Below, in pieces: positions 37,062 to 47,173 of a stretch of DNA of 64,000 nucleotides. Made by a program: the position numbers and the translations under genes. Under the pieces are notes generated by a model that was not told the origin of the DNA, searched no databases, and was given only the letters and a program-made list of their open reading frames with translations. The DNA comes from Campylobacteraceae bacterium (GTDB lineage: Bacteria > Campylobacterota > Campylobacteria > Campylobacterales > Sulfurovaceae), in contig JALVUD010000036.1 of NCBI GenBank assembly GCA_027035765.1, positions 1-64,000 of the forward strand. Direction: 5' to 3'. Position 1 is the first letter of the stretch, and every line of letters starts with the position of its first letter.

Positions 37062-38391
37062 ACAACCCGTGAGCCTGCGCAAGCGGCTGATGCTGCGTTT
37101 CGCACTGGTGCTCTTTGTGCTGATGGGAGCCTTTACCGCCCTCTTTTACACTCTCTCCCAACAGAATCTGCGGCACAAGGTCCTGGCGGAGCTGCGGGAG
37201 ACGGCCCTGGAGGCCGAGGGGCACCTGCTGGAGAACCAAAAGGTGGTTCAGCACGGCATCATCCTTCTGCATCTCCCACCCCATACCGAAGCCGCTCTCA
37301 TACGCAACGGCCGTATCGCCGCACGGACTCCCGGCTACCGCCCGGAAATCTGCCGTCCTCTGGAGAGCAGCGGCCAGGAGTTTCTCCTGGAGGGAGGCGA
37401 GCGGCTCAATGCCTGCTACTGGGAACGGTTCGAGCGTCCCTTCCCCGGTGCCGTGGTCTTACAGAGACTGAAGATCCCCAACGAGACGGTGGAGATGATG
37501 GAGATCTTTGCGGCGGTTCTGATCCCCCTGACACTGATTCTACTCTGGATGGCATGGCGTCTCATCGGACGGATTTTCGAGCCGATCCATCTCCTGACCG
37601 ATTCGATCCGACAGGTGCGGGTGGACAACTTCTCCCGAACCATTCCCGCCCCCGACCGGGACGATGAGATCCAGGCCCTGACCGACGCCTACAACGCGAT
37701 GATCCTGCGTCTGAGAGAGGGGGTGGAGACTCTGGAGCGTTTCAACAGCGACCTGGCCCATGAACTACGCACCCCCCTGACGGTGATGAAGGGGGAGATC
37801 GAATTGGCCCGGCGCAAAGAGCGCACACCCGAGGAGTACCGGAGGACATTGGAACGGCTGGCGAAGGAGACGGCGGGGATGGAACGCCTGACGGAGGGGC
37901 TGCTGCTGCTGAGCCGCTATACCCGTCAAAATGTGGAACAGAGTTTCGAAGCGTGCCGGTTGGAGCATCTGCTGAAAGAAGTGATCTCCCAGCTGGAGCC
38001 GGCGGCACGCCAACGAAAGATCCGTTTTCGGGAAACGATCGAGGCGGTGGGAGAGTATCGGGGAAATCCGGTGCTGTTGCGGGCCCTCTTTGCCAATGTG
38101 ATCGAAAACGCCGTCAAATACTCCCACGACGGATCCGAAGTGAGTATCCGGCTGGAAAAAAGACCGGAGGGAATCTCTTTCACGGTGGAGGATCGGGGGA
38201 TCGGAATCGAGACGCAAAAACTCCGCCGGATCACCGAACGTTTCTACCGGGCCGACAGCGCCCGTAGCCGCCGGATCGAAGGCTTCGGCCTGGGCCTGGC
38301 GCTGGTGGAGCGGGCGGTGGAGCTGCACGGCGGCACACTGCAGATCGACTCCCGGCCGGGCGAGGGGACGCGGGTGCGTGTCGTGCTCTGA
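37054..38391 (+). CDS. Sensor histidine kinase (HAMP, HisKA)
   Basis: SDLAHELRTPLTVMKGEIEL; ANVIENAVKYS; VEDRGIGIE; GFGLGLALVERAV. Confidence 0.93.
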   Translation: MSKQPVSLRKRLMLRFALVLFVLMGAFTALFYTLSQQNLRHKVLAELRETALEAEGHLLENQKVVQHGIILLHLPPHTEAALIRNGRIAARTPGYRPEICRPLESSGQEFLLEGGERLNACYWERFERPFPGAVVLQRLKIPNETVEMMEIFAAVLIPLTLILLWMAWRLIGRIFEPIHLLTDSIRQVRVDNFSRTIPAPDRDDEIQALTDAYNAMILRLREGVETLERFNSDLAHELRTPLTVMKGEIELARRKERTPEEYRRTLERLAKETAGMERLTEGLLLLSRYTRQNVEQSFEACRLEHLLKEVISQLEPAARQRKIRFRETIEAVGEYRGNPVLLRALFANVIENAVKYSHDGSEVSIRLEKRPEGISFTVEDRGIGIETQKLRRITERFYRADSARSRRIEGFGLGLALVERAVELHGGTLQIDSRPGEGTRVRVVL

Positions 38392-38444
38392 TCTGCCGTT
38401 TCATTTCGGTTTCATTTTCGGTCGGCACACTTCCGAAAATTAAA

Positions 38445-38577
38445 TGAGTGCTCTGAAAAACAACCGTCATTCCGGGCTTGACCCGGAATCCAGGGCTTGG
38501 AATCCCCATTAAACCATGGATCCTGAATCGAGTTCAGGATGACGCAAGCGTAACTCTCGTGTTTTTCAGAGCACTCA
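38445..38577. repeat. Nested palindromic element, perfect 17 bp terminal inverted repeats around REP-like core
   Basis: TGAGTGCTCTGAAAAAC ... GTTTTTCAGAGCACTCA; core CGTCATTCCGGGCTTGACCCGGAATCC ... GGATCCTGAATCGAGTTCAGGATGACG. Confidence 0.9.
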
Positions 38578-38601
38578 AATCACAAAAGCAGGAGCAGTTG
38601 A

Positions 38602-39048
38602 ATGAAAAAGAGTATGAAGATTCTGTCGGGGGTGGTCCTCCTGGCGGTGGCCATCCAGTTTGTCCCCTACGGTCGGGATCACTACAATCCCCCTGTGGTC
38701 AAAGAACCCCAATGGGATTCACCAAAGACCAAAGCCCTTTTTGCACGGGCCTGTGCCGATTGCCACAGCAACCACACCCGCTGGCCGGCCTATGCGAACG
38801 TAGCTCCCGTTTCCTGGCTGGTGACCCATGACGTGAACGAGGGGCGGGAACACTTCAACGTCTCGCTCTGGGGTGTGCAGGAGAAGAACAAAGGGGATGA
38901 AGCGGCCAAGGAGTTGAAAGAGGGAGAGATGCCTCCGGCGATCTATACCGTGATGCATCCGGAGGCACGGCTTAGCGATGCCGAAAGAAAGGCATTGATC
39001 GAAGGGCTCCAGAAAACTTTTGGTTCTAAAGAGTTGAAAGACGAGTAG
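38602..39048 (+). CDS. c-type heme-binding domain protein
   Basis: N-terminal signal/TM; CADCHSNHTRWP heme motif; GEMPPAIYTVMHPEARLSDAER. Confidence 0.85.
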   Translation: MKKSMKILSGVVLLAVAIQFVPYGRDHYNPPVVKEPQWDSPKTKALFARACADCHSNHTRWPAYANVAPVSWLVTHDVNEGREHFNVSLWGVQEKNKGDEAAKELKEGEMPPAIYTVMHPEARLSDAERKALIEGLQKTFGSKELKDE

Positions 39049-39111
39049 CGTGGGATTGCCATCCCACGGGCCAGTTGAGATATCGATCCCTTTCTGTTTA
39101 TCTCTTCATTT

Positions 39112-39175
39112 CTTTTTCTTTGTTTCGCGACAAAGAAAAAGGAAACGAAGCAAAGAAAAAGAAAACGCGAAGGAC
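39112..39175. repeat. A/T-rich hairpin with repeated CAAAGAAAAAG
   Basis: CTTTTTCTTTGT-ttcgcg-ACAAAGAAAAAG 12 bp stem, then second CAAAGAAAAAG. Confidence 0.7.
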
Positions 39176-39231
39176 TGACGTCACTTTGGATGTGCCATTC
39201 ACTATGCTCTTTGAAAGCCGAGTATGGATTT

Positions 39232-39312
39232 CCTCATCCTGAACTTAGTTCAGGATAGACAGCGGGACTGATCATCCAAGCCCTGGATTCCGAATCAAGT
39301 CTGGAATGACGA
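39232..39312. repeat. REP-like composite palindrome, third copy
   Basis: CATCCTGAACTTAGTTCAGGAT ... CCTGGATTCCGAATCAAGTCTGGAATGACG. Confidence 0.8.
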
Positions 39313-39332
39313 TCGTTTGTCAGAGTGATTTT

Positions 39333-39668
39333 TCAGAAATCGATACGGTTCCAGCACTCACTGACGGCGACACGGCAATCTGGGAGGATCTCCGGTTTTT
39401 CCAGGCGTAACTTCAGGCTCTCGACGAGGGGGTATGCTTCGAAGATCCGCTCCTTGAGTGCCAGAAGGGCCTCTTCGAGCAGTCCGAATTTCCTGTCGAC
39501 AAGCTCTTGCCGGATCAACTCAGCGATGGCGGCATAGTCCAGATACTCCCCCTCTTTGTAGCGATACTCCGCCTCCAGATCGACGATGACTCTCTGGGGG
39601 GTTTGACGCTCTGCCGGAAGGATACCGATCACGGCGTCGATCTCGAGGGAGCGGATCTCGATTTTCAT
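39333..39668 (-). CDS. folB: Dihydroneopterin aldolase
   Basis: MKIEIRSLEIDAVIGILPAERQTPQRVIVDLEA. Confidence 0.85.
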   Translation of the reverse strand: MKIEIRSLEIDAVIGILPAERQTPQRVIVDLEAEYRYKEGEYLDYAAIAELIRQELVDRKFGLLEEALLALKERIFEAYPLVESLKLRLEKPEILPDCRVAVSECWNRIDF

Positions 39669-40297
39669 GCGACGGGGGCTTCCTCTTTTTTGAAGAGGCG
39701 GACGAGATTGGGGATGTGCTTATAAAAGACGGTGATCGCGATGATCCAGACCGGGGCGTGGGTACCGATGCCGGGGATACCTGCGGGGTAGAGCAGATAG
39801 CTGGCAAGCAGCAGCGTGGCCAGGGCGATGAGGGAGGAGAGGGAGGAGATTTTGATCGTCTTGGCGGCGACAGCCCAGGCGGCCAGAGCGATCAGGGTCG
39901 GAACGGGGAGGAGAAAGAGCAGGACCCCGAAGCCGGTGGCGACCCCTTTGCCCCCTTCGAAGCCAAGGAAAATGCTGAAACAGTGCCCCCAGACCGCCAG
40001 AACAGCGATGGTCCAGAGGGTGGAGGGGGAAGCTCCCAACCACTTGGCGACCAGGAGGACCAGGACCCCTTTGACGGCATCGAGGAAGAGCGTGGCCGCT
40101 CCCAGCTTTCTGGCCAGGGCGGGATCGCGCTGTTTGAGGACCCGCAGGACATTGGTGGCGCCGATGTTGCCGCTGCCCTCCTGCTTGATATCGACCCCGG
40201 CGAAGGTTTTGGCCAACAGATAGCCGAAGGGGATACCGGCGATCAGATAGGCGGCGAGGTAGAGCTGGATATTGAGGTTGGAGAGGAGCTGTGTCAC
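39665..40297 (-). CDS. plsY: Glycerol-3-phosphate acyltransferase PlsY
   Basis: GSGNIGATNVLRV, GHCFSIFLGFEGGKGVATGFG. Confidence 0.93.
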   Translation of the reverse strand: MTQLLSNLNIQLYLAAYLIAGIPFGYLLAKTFAGVDIKQEGSGNIGATNVLRVLKQRDPALARKLGAATLFLDAVKGVLVLLVAKWLGASPSTLWTIAVLAVWGHCFSIFLGFEGGKGVATGFGVLLFLLPVPTLIALAAWAVAAKTIKISSLSSLIALATLLLASYLLYPAGIPGIGTHAPVWIIAITVFYKHIPNLVRLFKKEEAPVA

Positions 40298-40383
40298 AGG
40301 AAGACCTTTCGTTCCATACGGGGTAATTTTTTTACGATAGGGTTTCGTTTTCGGATCGCTATTTTACCCAAAAAGGAATAGTG

Positions 40384-40389
40384 TATAAT
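40384..40389 (+). promoter_or_regulatory. TATAAT -10 element upstream of nadA
   Basis: gtgTATAATtcagg 33 bp before the start codon. Confidence 0.45.
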
Positions 40390-40421
40390 TCAGGAACTTT
40401 CACACAAAGGTGGTCCAAACG

Positions 40422-41417
40422 ATGAGTATCGACTATCGCGCCGAGATCGAGCGCCTGAAACGAGAGCTTCCCGTGACAGTGGTGGCCCACTACTATCAGC
40501 GGGATGAGGTTTTCGAGATGGCAGACATCACCGGGGACAGTCTGGAACTGGCCCGCAAATGCCAGGCCGACGAAAATCCCTGGGTGGTCTTTTGCGGCGT
40601 GGGTTTTATGGGGCAGAGCGTCAAGGTGATCGCTCCCGAAAAACGGGTTCTGATGCCCAAAATCGCCTGCTGCGCCATGGCGCGAATGATCGACGGCAGC
40701 TACTACGACGACACGGTCGAAGCGATCGAAAAGGGCGGGGTGAGCCGGGAGGAGCTCCTGCCCATCACCTACATCAACTCCGATGCTACCGTCAAGGCCA
40801 AGGTCGGCAAGATGGGTGGCCTGGTCTGTACCAGCTCCAACGCCGTCAAGATCATCGAAAAAGGTCTCGAGAGCGGCAAGAAGATCCTCTTCGTTCCCGA
40901 CCGCTGTCTGGGGCAGAACGTGGCCAATATGATGGGGCTCAAATCCTGCGTCATCGGCGAAGAGGGGTGCGATCCCAAAGCGGCGGACGTGCTCTGCTTC
41001 AACGGCTTCTGTTCCGTCCATCAGCTCTTTACCGTGGACGATGTCAACTTCTACCGGCGCAAATACCCGGGTATCAAAATCGCCGTGCACCCCGAGTGCG
41101 ACCCCAAGGTGGTCCAGGCGGCTGATTTCGTCGGCTCCACCTCTCAGCTGATCAAGTATGTCAAGGAACTCGATCCCGAGCAGAAAGTGGCGGTGGGGAC
41201 CGAGTACAATCTCGTCCACCGTATGCGCAAGAAAAACACCTACGTCCTCTCCTCCACCAAGCCCGAATGCCCGACGATGAACGAAACGACTCTGGAGGAT
41301 CTCTACCGTGCCCTCAAGTCCATCGAGGACGGCATCCCCCTCAACGAGATCCATGTGGACGAGGAGACGGTCCATTACGCGAAACTCGCTCTGGAACGTA
41401 TGCTGGAGATCCGATGA
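40422..41417 (+). CDS. nadA: Quinolinate synthase A
   Basis: VVAHYYQRDEVFEMADITGDSLEL; VHPECDPKVVQAADFVGSTSQ; C-terminal KPECPTMNETTLEDLY. Confidence 0.95.
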   Translation: MSIDYRAEIERLKRELPVTVVAHYYQRDEVFEMADITGDSLELARKCQADENPWVVFCGVGFMGQSVKVIAPEKRVLMPKIACCAMARMIDGSYYDDTVEAIEKGGVSREELLPITYINSDATVKAKVGKMGGLVCTSSNAVKIIEKGLESGKKILFVPDRCLGQNVANMMGLKSCVIGEEGCDPKAADVLCFNGFCSVHQLFTVDDVNFYRRKYPGIKIAVHPECDPKVVQAADFVGSTSQLIKYVKELDPEQKVAVGTEYNLVHRMRKKNTYVLSSTKPECPTMNETTLEDLYRALKSIEDGIPLNEIHVDEETVHYAKLALERMLEIR

Positions 41418-42250
41418 CTGTCTCCCAGCATCTGATCGAAGATTTCGTCCACCGTGCCGTCGAGGAGGATCTGGGGCGGGGAGATCTCTTCGCCCGGATC
41501 AGCGAATCGCGTCCCCTCGGCGCCTACATCCTGGCCAAAAGCGAAGGGGTCTTCGCCGGGCGGGAGTATATCGAGGCGCTGGCTGGGATCTACCCCTTGG
41601 AGCTGGAGTGGAAAATTCGGGACGGAGAGCGCTTCACTCCCGGAGATCGATTGCTGGAGATCAAGGGGGATTCACGGGATCTGCTCTCGCTGGAGCGGAC
41701 GATCCTCGATCTGGCCTTGCACGCCAGCGGCATTGCCACCCTGACGGCCCGGTACGTCACCGAACTGGAAGGGACCGGCTGTGTCCTGCTCGATACCCGC
41801 AAGACCCGTCCGGGTCTGCGGGCCTTCGAGAAGTATGCCGTACGCTGCGGCGGCGGGCAGAACCACCGCATGGGGCTCGACGACTGCCTGATGCTCAAGG
41901 ATACCCATCTGCGGGCCATCGGGGATCTGGACCGATTCATGAAAGAGGTGCGGTGCAAGATCCCCTTCACCGCCAGGATCGAGATCGAATGTGAAGATTT
42001 CGCCATGGCGGAACGGGCGATGAGTGCGGGAGCCGATATCGTGATGTGTGACAACATGGATAGTGCGACGATCCGGGAAGTGGTCAATCTACGTAATGAG
42101 CGCTATCCTCATATCTTGTTGGAGGCCAGCGGCAACGTCACCCTTGAAACGATCCGTTCCCTCGCCGAGACAGGAGTCGACGCTATCAGCTCCGGCAGTA
42201 TCATCCATCAGGCGACCTGGCCCGACCTCTCCATGAAGGTCGATGCGTGA
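41414..42250 (+). CDS. nadC: Nicotinate-nucleotide pyrophosphorylase (carboxylating)
   Basis: LDTRKTRPGLRAFEKYAVRCGGGQNHRMGLDDCLMLKDTHL; ATGA overlap with nadA. Confidence 0.95.
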   Translation: MTVSQHLIEDFVHRAVEEDLGRGDLFARISESRPLGAYILAKSEGVFAGREYIEALAGIYPLELEWKIRDGERFTPGDRLLEIKGDSRDLLSLERTILDLALHASGIATLTARYVTELEGTGCVLLDTRKTRPGLRAFEKYAVRCGGGQNHRMGLDDCLMLKDTHLRAIGDLDRFMKEVRCKIPFTARIEIECEDFAMAERAMSAGADIVMCDNMDSATIREVVNLRNERYPHILLEASGNVTLETIRSLAETGVDAISSGSIIHQATWPDLSMKVDA

Positions 42251-43230
42251 AGCACGATAAGAAACTCCACTTCTCCCCTAAAGAACGGGAGCAGTTTCTT
42301 CAGCTTCTCGGGGATCATTCCGCGGTGACCATCCTCTCTCATATCCACCCCGATGCCGATGCCATCGGAACCTCTCTGGGTATCTACCTTCTCCTCAAAA
42401 AAGAGGGGTACCGGGTGGAGATTGCCAACGCGACCCGTGAGCTTCCCCGACACCTCGATTTTCTCGAAGGGTTCGGGCGGATCAAACAGAAGATCGACTA
42501 CGACAATTCGCTGATCATCACCTGTGACTGCGGCAGCCTGGACCGACTGGGTTTCGATGTGGAAGGGCGCCGGATCATCAATATCGATCATCACCCCAGC
42601 AATACGAGATTCGGAACGCTCAATCTGGTTCGGCCGGAGGCGGTGAGCAGCTCCGAGGTGGCCTACCGTTTTTTGGAGCCCCTTTTCGAGATTCCCGGGG
42701 GCAGTGCCGAGGCCTTCTACGCGGCGCTCATCTCCGATACCCGCTACTTCACCACCGCCAACGTCAGCGAAGAGAGTTTCGAAGTGGCCAGAGAGCTGAT
42801 CGCTCGTGGGGTGGAGCCCGGCAGCGTGGCCCAGGCGATGCTTCAGCGCCGCTCCCTGGCCTCGCTGCGGGTTCTGGGGCGAGCCCTGGAATCGCTGCAG
42901 CTCTACCTGGGAGGACAGGTGGCGGTGATGATAGTCACCCGGGAGGATCTCGAAGCGACCGGAGCCCGGTACGACGATCTGGACGGGATTGTGGACTATG
43001 CCCGCTCTCTGGTGACTGTCGAAGTGGCGATCATGGTGGTGGAGCGCTCCGGCAGTCGCAAAGTCTCTCTGCGCTCCAAAGGAGCCGATGTGATGCGGAT
43101 CGCTCAGGCCTTCGGGGGCGGGGGGCATACCGTCGCCGCCGGTTTCGAGACGGATACACTGCCGACCCGGGAGCTGATTGAGCGGCTCCTGGAAATGATC
43201 AAAGAGGAAGGAGTCGTGACGACACAATGA
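42247..43230 (+). CDS. DHH/DHHA1 phosphoesterase (NrnA-like)
   Basis: ILSHIHPDADAIGTSLG; INIDHHPSNTRFG; GGGGHTVAAGF. Confidence 0.9.
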   Translation: MKHDKKLHFSPKEREQFLQLLGDHSAVTILSHIHPDADAIGTSLGIYLLLKKEGYRVEIANATRELPRHLDFLEGFGRIKQKIDYDNSLIITCDCGSLDRLGFDVEGRRIINIDHHPSNTRFGTLNLVRPEAVSSSEVAYRFLEPLFEIPGGSAEAFYAALISDTRYFTTANVSEESFEVARELIARGVEPGSVAQAMLQRRSLASLRVLGRALESLQLYLGGQVAVMIVTREDLEATGARYDDLDGIVDYARSLVTVEVAIMVVERSGSRKVSLRSKGADVMRIAQAFGGGGHTVAAGFETDTLPTRELIERLLEMIKEEGVVTTQ

Positions 43231-44630
43231 GACGCAATTACGGATATGGACGCCGACGCAAAAAACGGGGAGGCTGGCTCTGGCTCTTTCTCCTGCTTCT
43301 GGCTGCCGGTGCAGCAGGCTATCTCTTTCTCTCCCCCCGTTTCGAGCGAATCCCTCCCTCGGTAGAGCTGAAGCCGAGTTTCTTCTGGGCTCCCGGCAAA
43401 GCGATCAAAGTACCGATTCGGGACAATCAGGGCCTGGGGAGCTATCGGGCGGTCCTCAGCGACGGGAAACAGGAGCTGACCGTCGCTTCGGGGAGTTTCA
43501 CGACACCGGTCCGCGAGAGTGAGATCGCTGTCACCCTTCCCAAACAGAGCGGACTCGACCCCCAAAAGGCCCCCTGGCATCTGAAGGTGGAGGTGAGAGA
43601 CCGGAGTCTTTGGAATCTGGGGCGGGGAAATGTCGTCTCAGCAGAAGCGAAAGTCCTGGTGGATACCCGCCCTCCGCGAGTGGGGATCGTCGCCCGGAGC
43701 CCCAGTGTAGTCCGGGGCGGCAGCGGTCTGGTGATCTTCCGGGCGACGGACGAGCATCTGAAAGATGCCTATGTCCAGGTGGGGAAAAAGCGCTTCCGGG
43801 TCCTCCCCTACCGGGCCAAAGGCTACTGGGCCACGCTGCTGGCCTGGCCGTTCCGTAACGAGATCTTCGATCCGAAAGTGGTGGCGGTGGACAAGGCCGG
43901 CAACCGGACCGAAGCAAAGATCGCTTTCGAGCGTATCGGCAGGAGCTACCGGGTCTCCTGGATACGCCTCAGTGACCGGTTTCTCCGGGGTAAAATCGCC
44001 GAGGTCGCCCGACTCGATCCCAAGATCGAGGCACTCACCGATCCTCTACGGCGCTTCAAAGCGATCAATGAGGGGATGCGACAACGCAATGAAGCACTGA
44101 TCCATCATTACACTGCCGCTCCCAGCCCCGTGGATTTCTCCCGCTGGCGACTGAAGGCTTTCTACCCGCTCAAGAGTGCCAAACGGGTGGCCGATTTCGG
44201 GGACGAACGCCACTACTACTATCGGGATCGCAACCGGGAGGTTTCCCGCTCCTATCATCTGGGATACGATCTGGCCAGTGTCAGCCATGCTCCGATCATC
44301 AGTTCCAATCCGGCAACGGTGGTCTTCGCGGGCTATAACGGTATCTACGGCAATATGCCGATCCTGGACCACGGCTTCGGTCTCTACACGCTCTACGGCC
44401 ACTGCTCCTCGGTTCTGGTCAGCGAAAAGGAGCATGTCCGGGCCGGACAGGTGATCGCCCGGACCGGCAAGACGGGGCTGGCCCTGGGGGACCATCTCCA
44501 TTTCGGGGTTCTGGTCCAGGGCGTGGAGGTGTGGCCTATGGACTGGATGAAACAGAACTGGATCAACAGCCACATTGATGCCGTTTTTCGGGAGGCGGAC
44601 CGGATCATCGGCCGGGCAAAAAAGCGTTGA
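43227..44630 (+). CDS. M23 family metallopeptidase
   Basis: YHLGYDLASVSHAPI ... HGFGLYTLYGHCSSV ... GDHLHFGVLVQG. Confidence 0.88.
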   Translation: MRRNYGYGRRRKKRGGWLWLFLLLLAAGAAGYLFLSPRFERIPPSVELKPSFFWAPGKAIKVPIRDNQGLGSYRAVLSDGKQELTVASGSFTTPVRESEIAVTLPKQSGLDPQKAPWHLKVEVRDRSLWNLGRGNVVSAEAKVLVDTRPPRVGIVARSPSVVRGGSGLVIFRATDEHLKDAYVQVGKKRFRVLPYRAKGYWATLLAWPFRNEIFDPKVVAVDKAGNRTEAKIAFERIGRSYRVSWIRLSDRFLRGKIAEVARLDPKIEALTDPLRRFKAINEGMRQRNEALIHHYTAAPSPVDFSRWRLKAFYPLKSAKRVADFGDERHYYYRDRNREVSRSYHLGYDLASVSHAPIISSNPATVVFAGYNGIYGNMPILDHGFGLYTLYGHCSSVLVSEKEHVRAGQVIARTGKTGLALGDHLHFGVLVQGVEVWPMDWMKQNWINSHIDAVFREADRIIGRAKKR

Positions 44631-44687
44631 TAAAAATTTGGCTATAATATGCACAATAACTCCGCCCGAGCGGCACGAAGGGAAGGA

Positions 44688-45572
44688 ATGCACCAGCGGA
44701 CTATCGCCAAACCCACCGAAGTGGTGGGGATCGGCCTTCACAAGGGCGAATCGATCCGTCTGAGGATTGAGCCTCTCGATGCCGACAGCGGCATCATCTT
44801 CTACCGCAGCGACCTGGGCCGAAGCATTCCCCTGAGCCCCTCTGCTGTCATCGATACCCGAATGGCCACGGTCATCGGAGCCCCCGACGGCTATATCTCC
44901 ACCATCGAGCATTTCCTATCGGCCCTCTACGCCCACGGAATCGACAATCTCCGGATCGTCCTGGAGGGCAATGAAATGCCCATTATGGACGGCAGTGCCG
45001 TCTCCTTCTGTCTGCTGCTCCAGGAGGCGGGGATCCGTACTCTGGAGCAGCCCAAGCGCTTTCTGAAGATCCGTCGGCCGGTGGAGATCCGGGAGGGAGA
45101 GAAGTACGTCCGTCTGGAGCCCTCCGAGGAGATCTCCTTCGATTTCGAGATCGATTTCGACCATCCCGCCATCGGCCGCCAGCGTTTCTCTTTCGATTTC
45201 ACTCTGAGCAGCTATATGGAGGAGATCGCCCGGGCCAGAACCTTCGGTTTCGCCCGGGATATCCAGTATCTTCAGAGTCAGAATCTCGCCCTGGGCGCCA
45301 GCCTGAAAAACGCTATCGGCCTGGACGAACACAAGGTCCTCAATCCCGAGGGACTACGCTATTCCGACGAGTTCGTCCGCCACAAGATTCTCGATGCCAT
45401 GGGGGATATGATGGTCACCGGTCACAACCTGCTGGGACACTACCGCTCCTTCGCCGGCAGCCATGATCTCAATCACCGCCTGACGGAAAAGCTGCTGGCC
45501 GACGCGGCCAACTATGAGATTGTGGCTCTGGAGCAGATCCGGAGTCCCCATTATGAGCGGTGTTTTGCCTAA
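44688..45572 (+). CDS. lpxC: UDP-3-O-acyl-N-acetylglucosamine deacetylase
   Basis: VVGIGLHKGESIRLRIEP; STIEHFLSALYAHGIDN; DEFVRHKILDAMGDM. Confidence 0.95.
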   Translation: MHQRTIAKPTEVVGIGLHKGESIRLRIEPLDADSGIIFYRSDLGRSIPLSPSAVIDTRMATVIGAPDGYISTIEHFLSALYAHGIDNLRIVLEGNEMPIMDGSAVSFCLLLQEAGIRTLEQPKRFLKIRRPVEIREGEKYVRLEPSEEISFDFEIDFDHPAIGRQRFSFDFTLSSYMEEIARARTFGFARDIQYLQSQNLALGASLKNAIGLDEHKVLNPEGLRYSDEFVRHKILDAMGDMMVTGHNLLGHYRSFAGSHDLNHRLTEKLLADAANYEIVALEQIRSPHYERCFA

Positions 45573-46020
45573 GCGGACTCTCCTGATCAATCCCGTTGCT
45601 TCTCCGTTGCAGTTTGCCCTTTATGAGGGAGGTGAGCTGCAGCGCAGCTGGGAACGCGACGGTTACGCTTCCGAAGTTCTGCTGCCGGAGCTGGAGCGCA
45701 TCTTGCGTGAAAAGAGACTCGATGAGATCCTCTATGTCAACGGTCCCGGCAGCCAGATGGGGATCAAACTCACCTACATCGCCCTGGAGACCCTGCGGCT
45801 GCTGCGGGGAATCCCTTTCGGAGCGGTCAGCGCTTTCGCCCTCAACGGCGGCCGGCCTCTCAAGGCCATGGGACGGCTCTATTTCGTCAAAGAAAAAGAG
45901 ACTATAATTACGCAACCTCTCGAGGAAACCATTGTGCAGGAGTTCTCGTTCCCCTCTTCGCTGGAGGCACTGGAACGGGAGCCGGAGAACCGGCCCGACT
46001 ATCGACTGCCTGCCGTCTAA
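45553..46020 (+). CDS. TsaB-like protein (short)
   Basis: YVNGPGSQMGIKLTYIALETLRLLRGIPFGAVSAF resembles the TsaB GPGSFTGLR region. Confidence 0.6.
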   Translation: MSGVLPKRTLLINPVASPLQFALYEGGELQRSWERDGYASEVLLPELERILREKRLDEILYVNGPGSQMGIKLTYIALETLRLLRGIPFGAVSAFALNGGRPLKAMGRLYFVKEKETIITQPLEETIVQEFSFPSSLEALEREPENRPDYRLPAV

Positions 46021-46029
46021 AGGCCCGAT

Positions 46030-46914
46030 GTGTTTATCAGTGTACCCGCAACGAGTGCCAATCTGGGGCCGGGGTTCGATACCCTGGGGCTCGCCATCGA
46101 TCTGCGCAACGAGATCGTCATCAAGCCCTCCCGATTTCTGAGTGTCTCCACCAAAGGGGAGGGGGCCGACAACCCCAAGATCAAAAAGAACACCCTCTTT
46201 CTCCATATCTTCAACGAACAGTACCGGCGCCTCACGGGAGGCAAGCAGCCGGTTTTTCGCTTCGAGTTCACCAACCGCATCCCCATTTCCCGAGGGCTCG
46301 GAAGTTCGTCTGCGGTGATCGTCGCTGCCATCACCGCCGCCCATGTTGCCGCCGGAGCCAAATATAACAAGCGCAAGATCCTCAACACCGCTCTACGCTA
46401 TGAGCATCACCCCGACAATATCACTCCCGCGGTGATGGGAGGGTTCAATGTCGCCTGTCTGGAGGGGGAGAGAGTCTACAGCAAGAAACGCCGTCTTCCC
46501 GCCTATCTGCGGGCGGTCCTGGTGGTGCCGGACCGAAGAATCTCCACCAACCGCTCCCGCAACGTTCTTCCGAAGATGTATACCAAGGAGGAGCTGGTCT
46601 ACTCCCTCTCGCGGGCAGCCTATATGACCGCACTCTTCATGAGCGAATCCTGGGATCTGCTGCGGATCGCTGCCAAAGACAAGATCCATCAGGAGCGCCG
46701 TATGAAGATGATGCCCGAACTCTTTGATGTCCAGAAGACCGCGCTGGATCACGGGGCGCTTATGAGCACCCTCTCCGGCAGTGGATCGACTTTCTTCAAT
46801 TTGGCCTACGCCGACGATGCCGATGCTCTGGCGACAGCTTTGGCGGAACGCTTTCCCCAGTTCCGGGTCATGACCCACGGTCTAGATAATACGGGCGTCA
46901 TAGGAAAGTCCTGA
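46030..46914 (+). CDS. thrB: Homoserine kinase
   Basis: [34 protein letters not shown]. Confidence 0.93.
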   Translation: MFISVPATSANLGPGFDTLGLAIDLRNEIVIKPSRFLSVSTKGEGADNPKIKKNTLFLHIFNEQYRRLTGGKQPVFRFEFTNRIPISRGLGSSSAVIVAAITAAHVAAGAKYNKRKILNTALRYEHHPDNITPAVMGGFNVACLEGERVYSKKRRLPAYLRAVLVVPDRRISTNRSRNVLPKMYTKEELVYSLSRAAYMTALFMSESWDLLRIAAKDKIHQERRMKMMPELFDVQKTALDHGALMSTLSGSGSTFFNLAYADDADALATALAERFPQFRVMTHGLDNTGVIGKS

Positions 46915-46927
46915 CTTTTTTGGTATA

Positions 46928-47173
46928 ATGCCCGTGAAAAAATATCCTATTCGAATGTGTATTGCCTGCAGAAACAGAGAACCCCAACATACATTAATCC
47001 GAATACAGTTTGAAGGTGGTCGGGTCATACCCTATCGCGGTCAGGGCCGGAGCAGTTATATCTGCCGCGCCTGCAGTCAGAATACGAAGAGGATCAAACA
47101 ACTGTCAAAACGCTTCCGGATCGAGGAGGAGGCTTTTGTCAAGCTACTAAAGGAGTGCTACACTGATGGGTGA
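46928..47173 (+). CDS. YlxR family RNA-binding protein
   Basis: RMCIACRNREPQHTLIRI; YICRACSQNTKRIKQLSKRF; upstream of infB. Confidence 0.85.
   Translation: MPVKKYPIRMCIACRNREPQHTLIRIQFEGGRVIPYRGQGRSSYICRACSQNTKRIKQLSKRFRIEEEAFVKLLKECYTDG

Noticed and set aside
46924-46929. TATAAT overlapping the YlxR start codon as a leaderless promoter
   Set aside because: The -10 overlaps the ATG itself, so it cannot drive translation from that start; likely fortuitous within an operon
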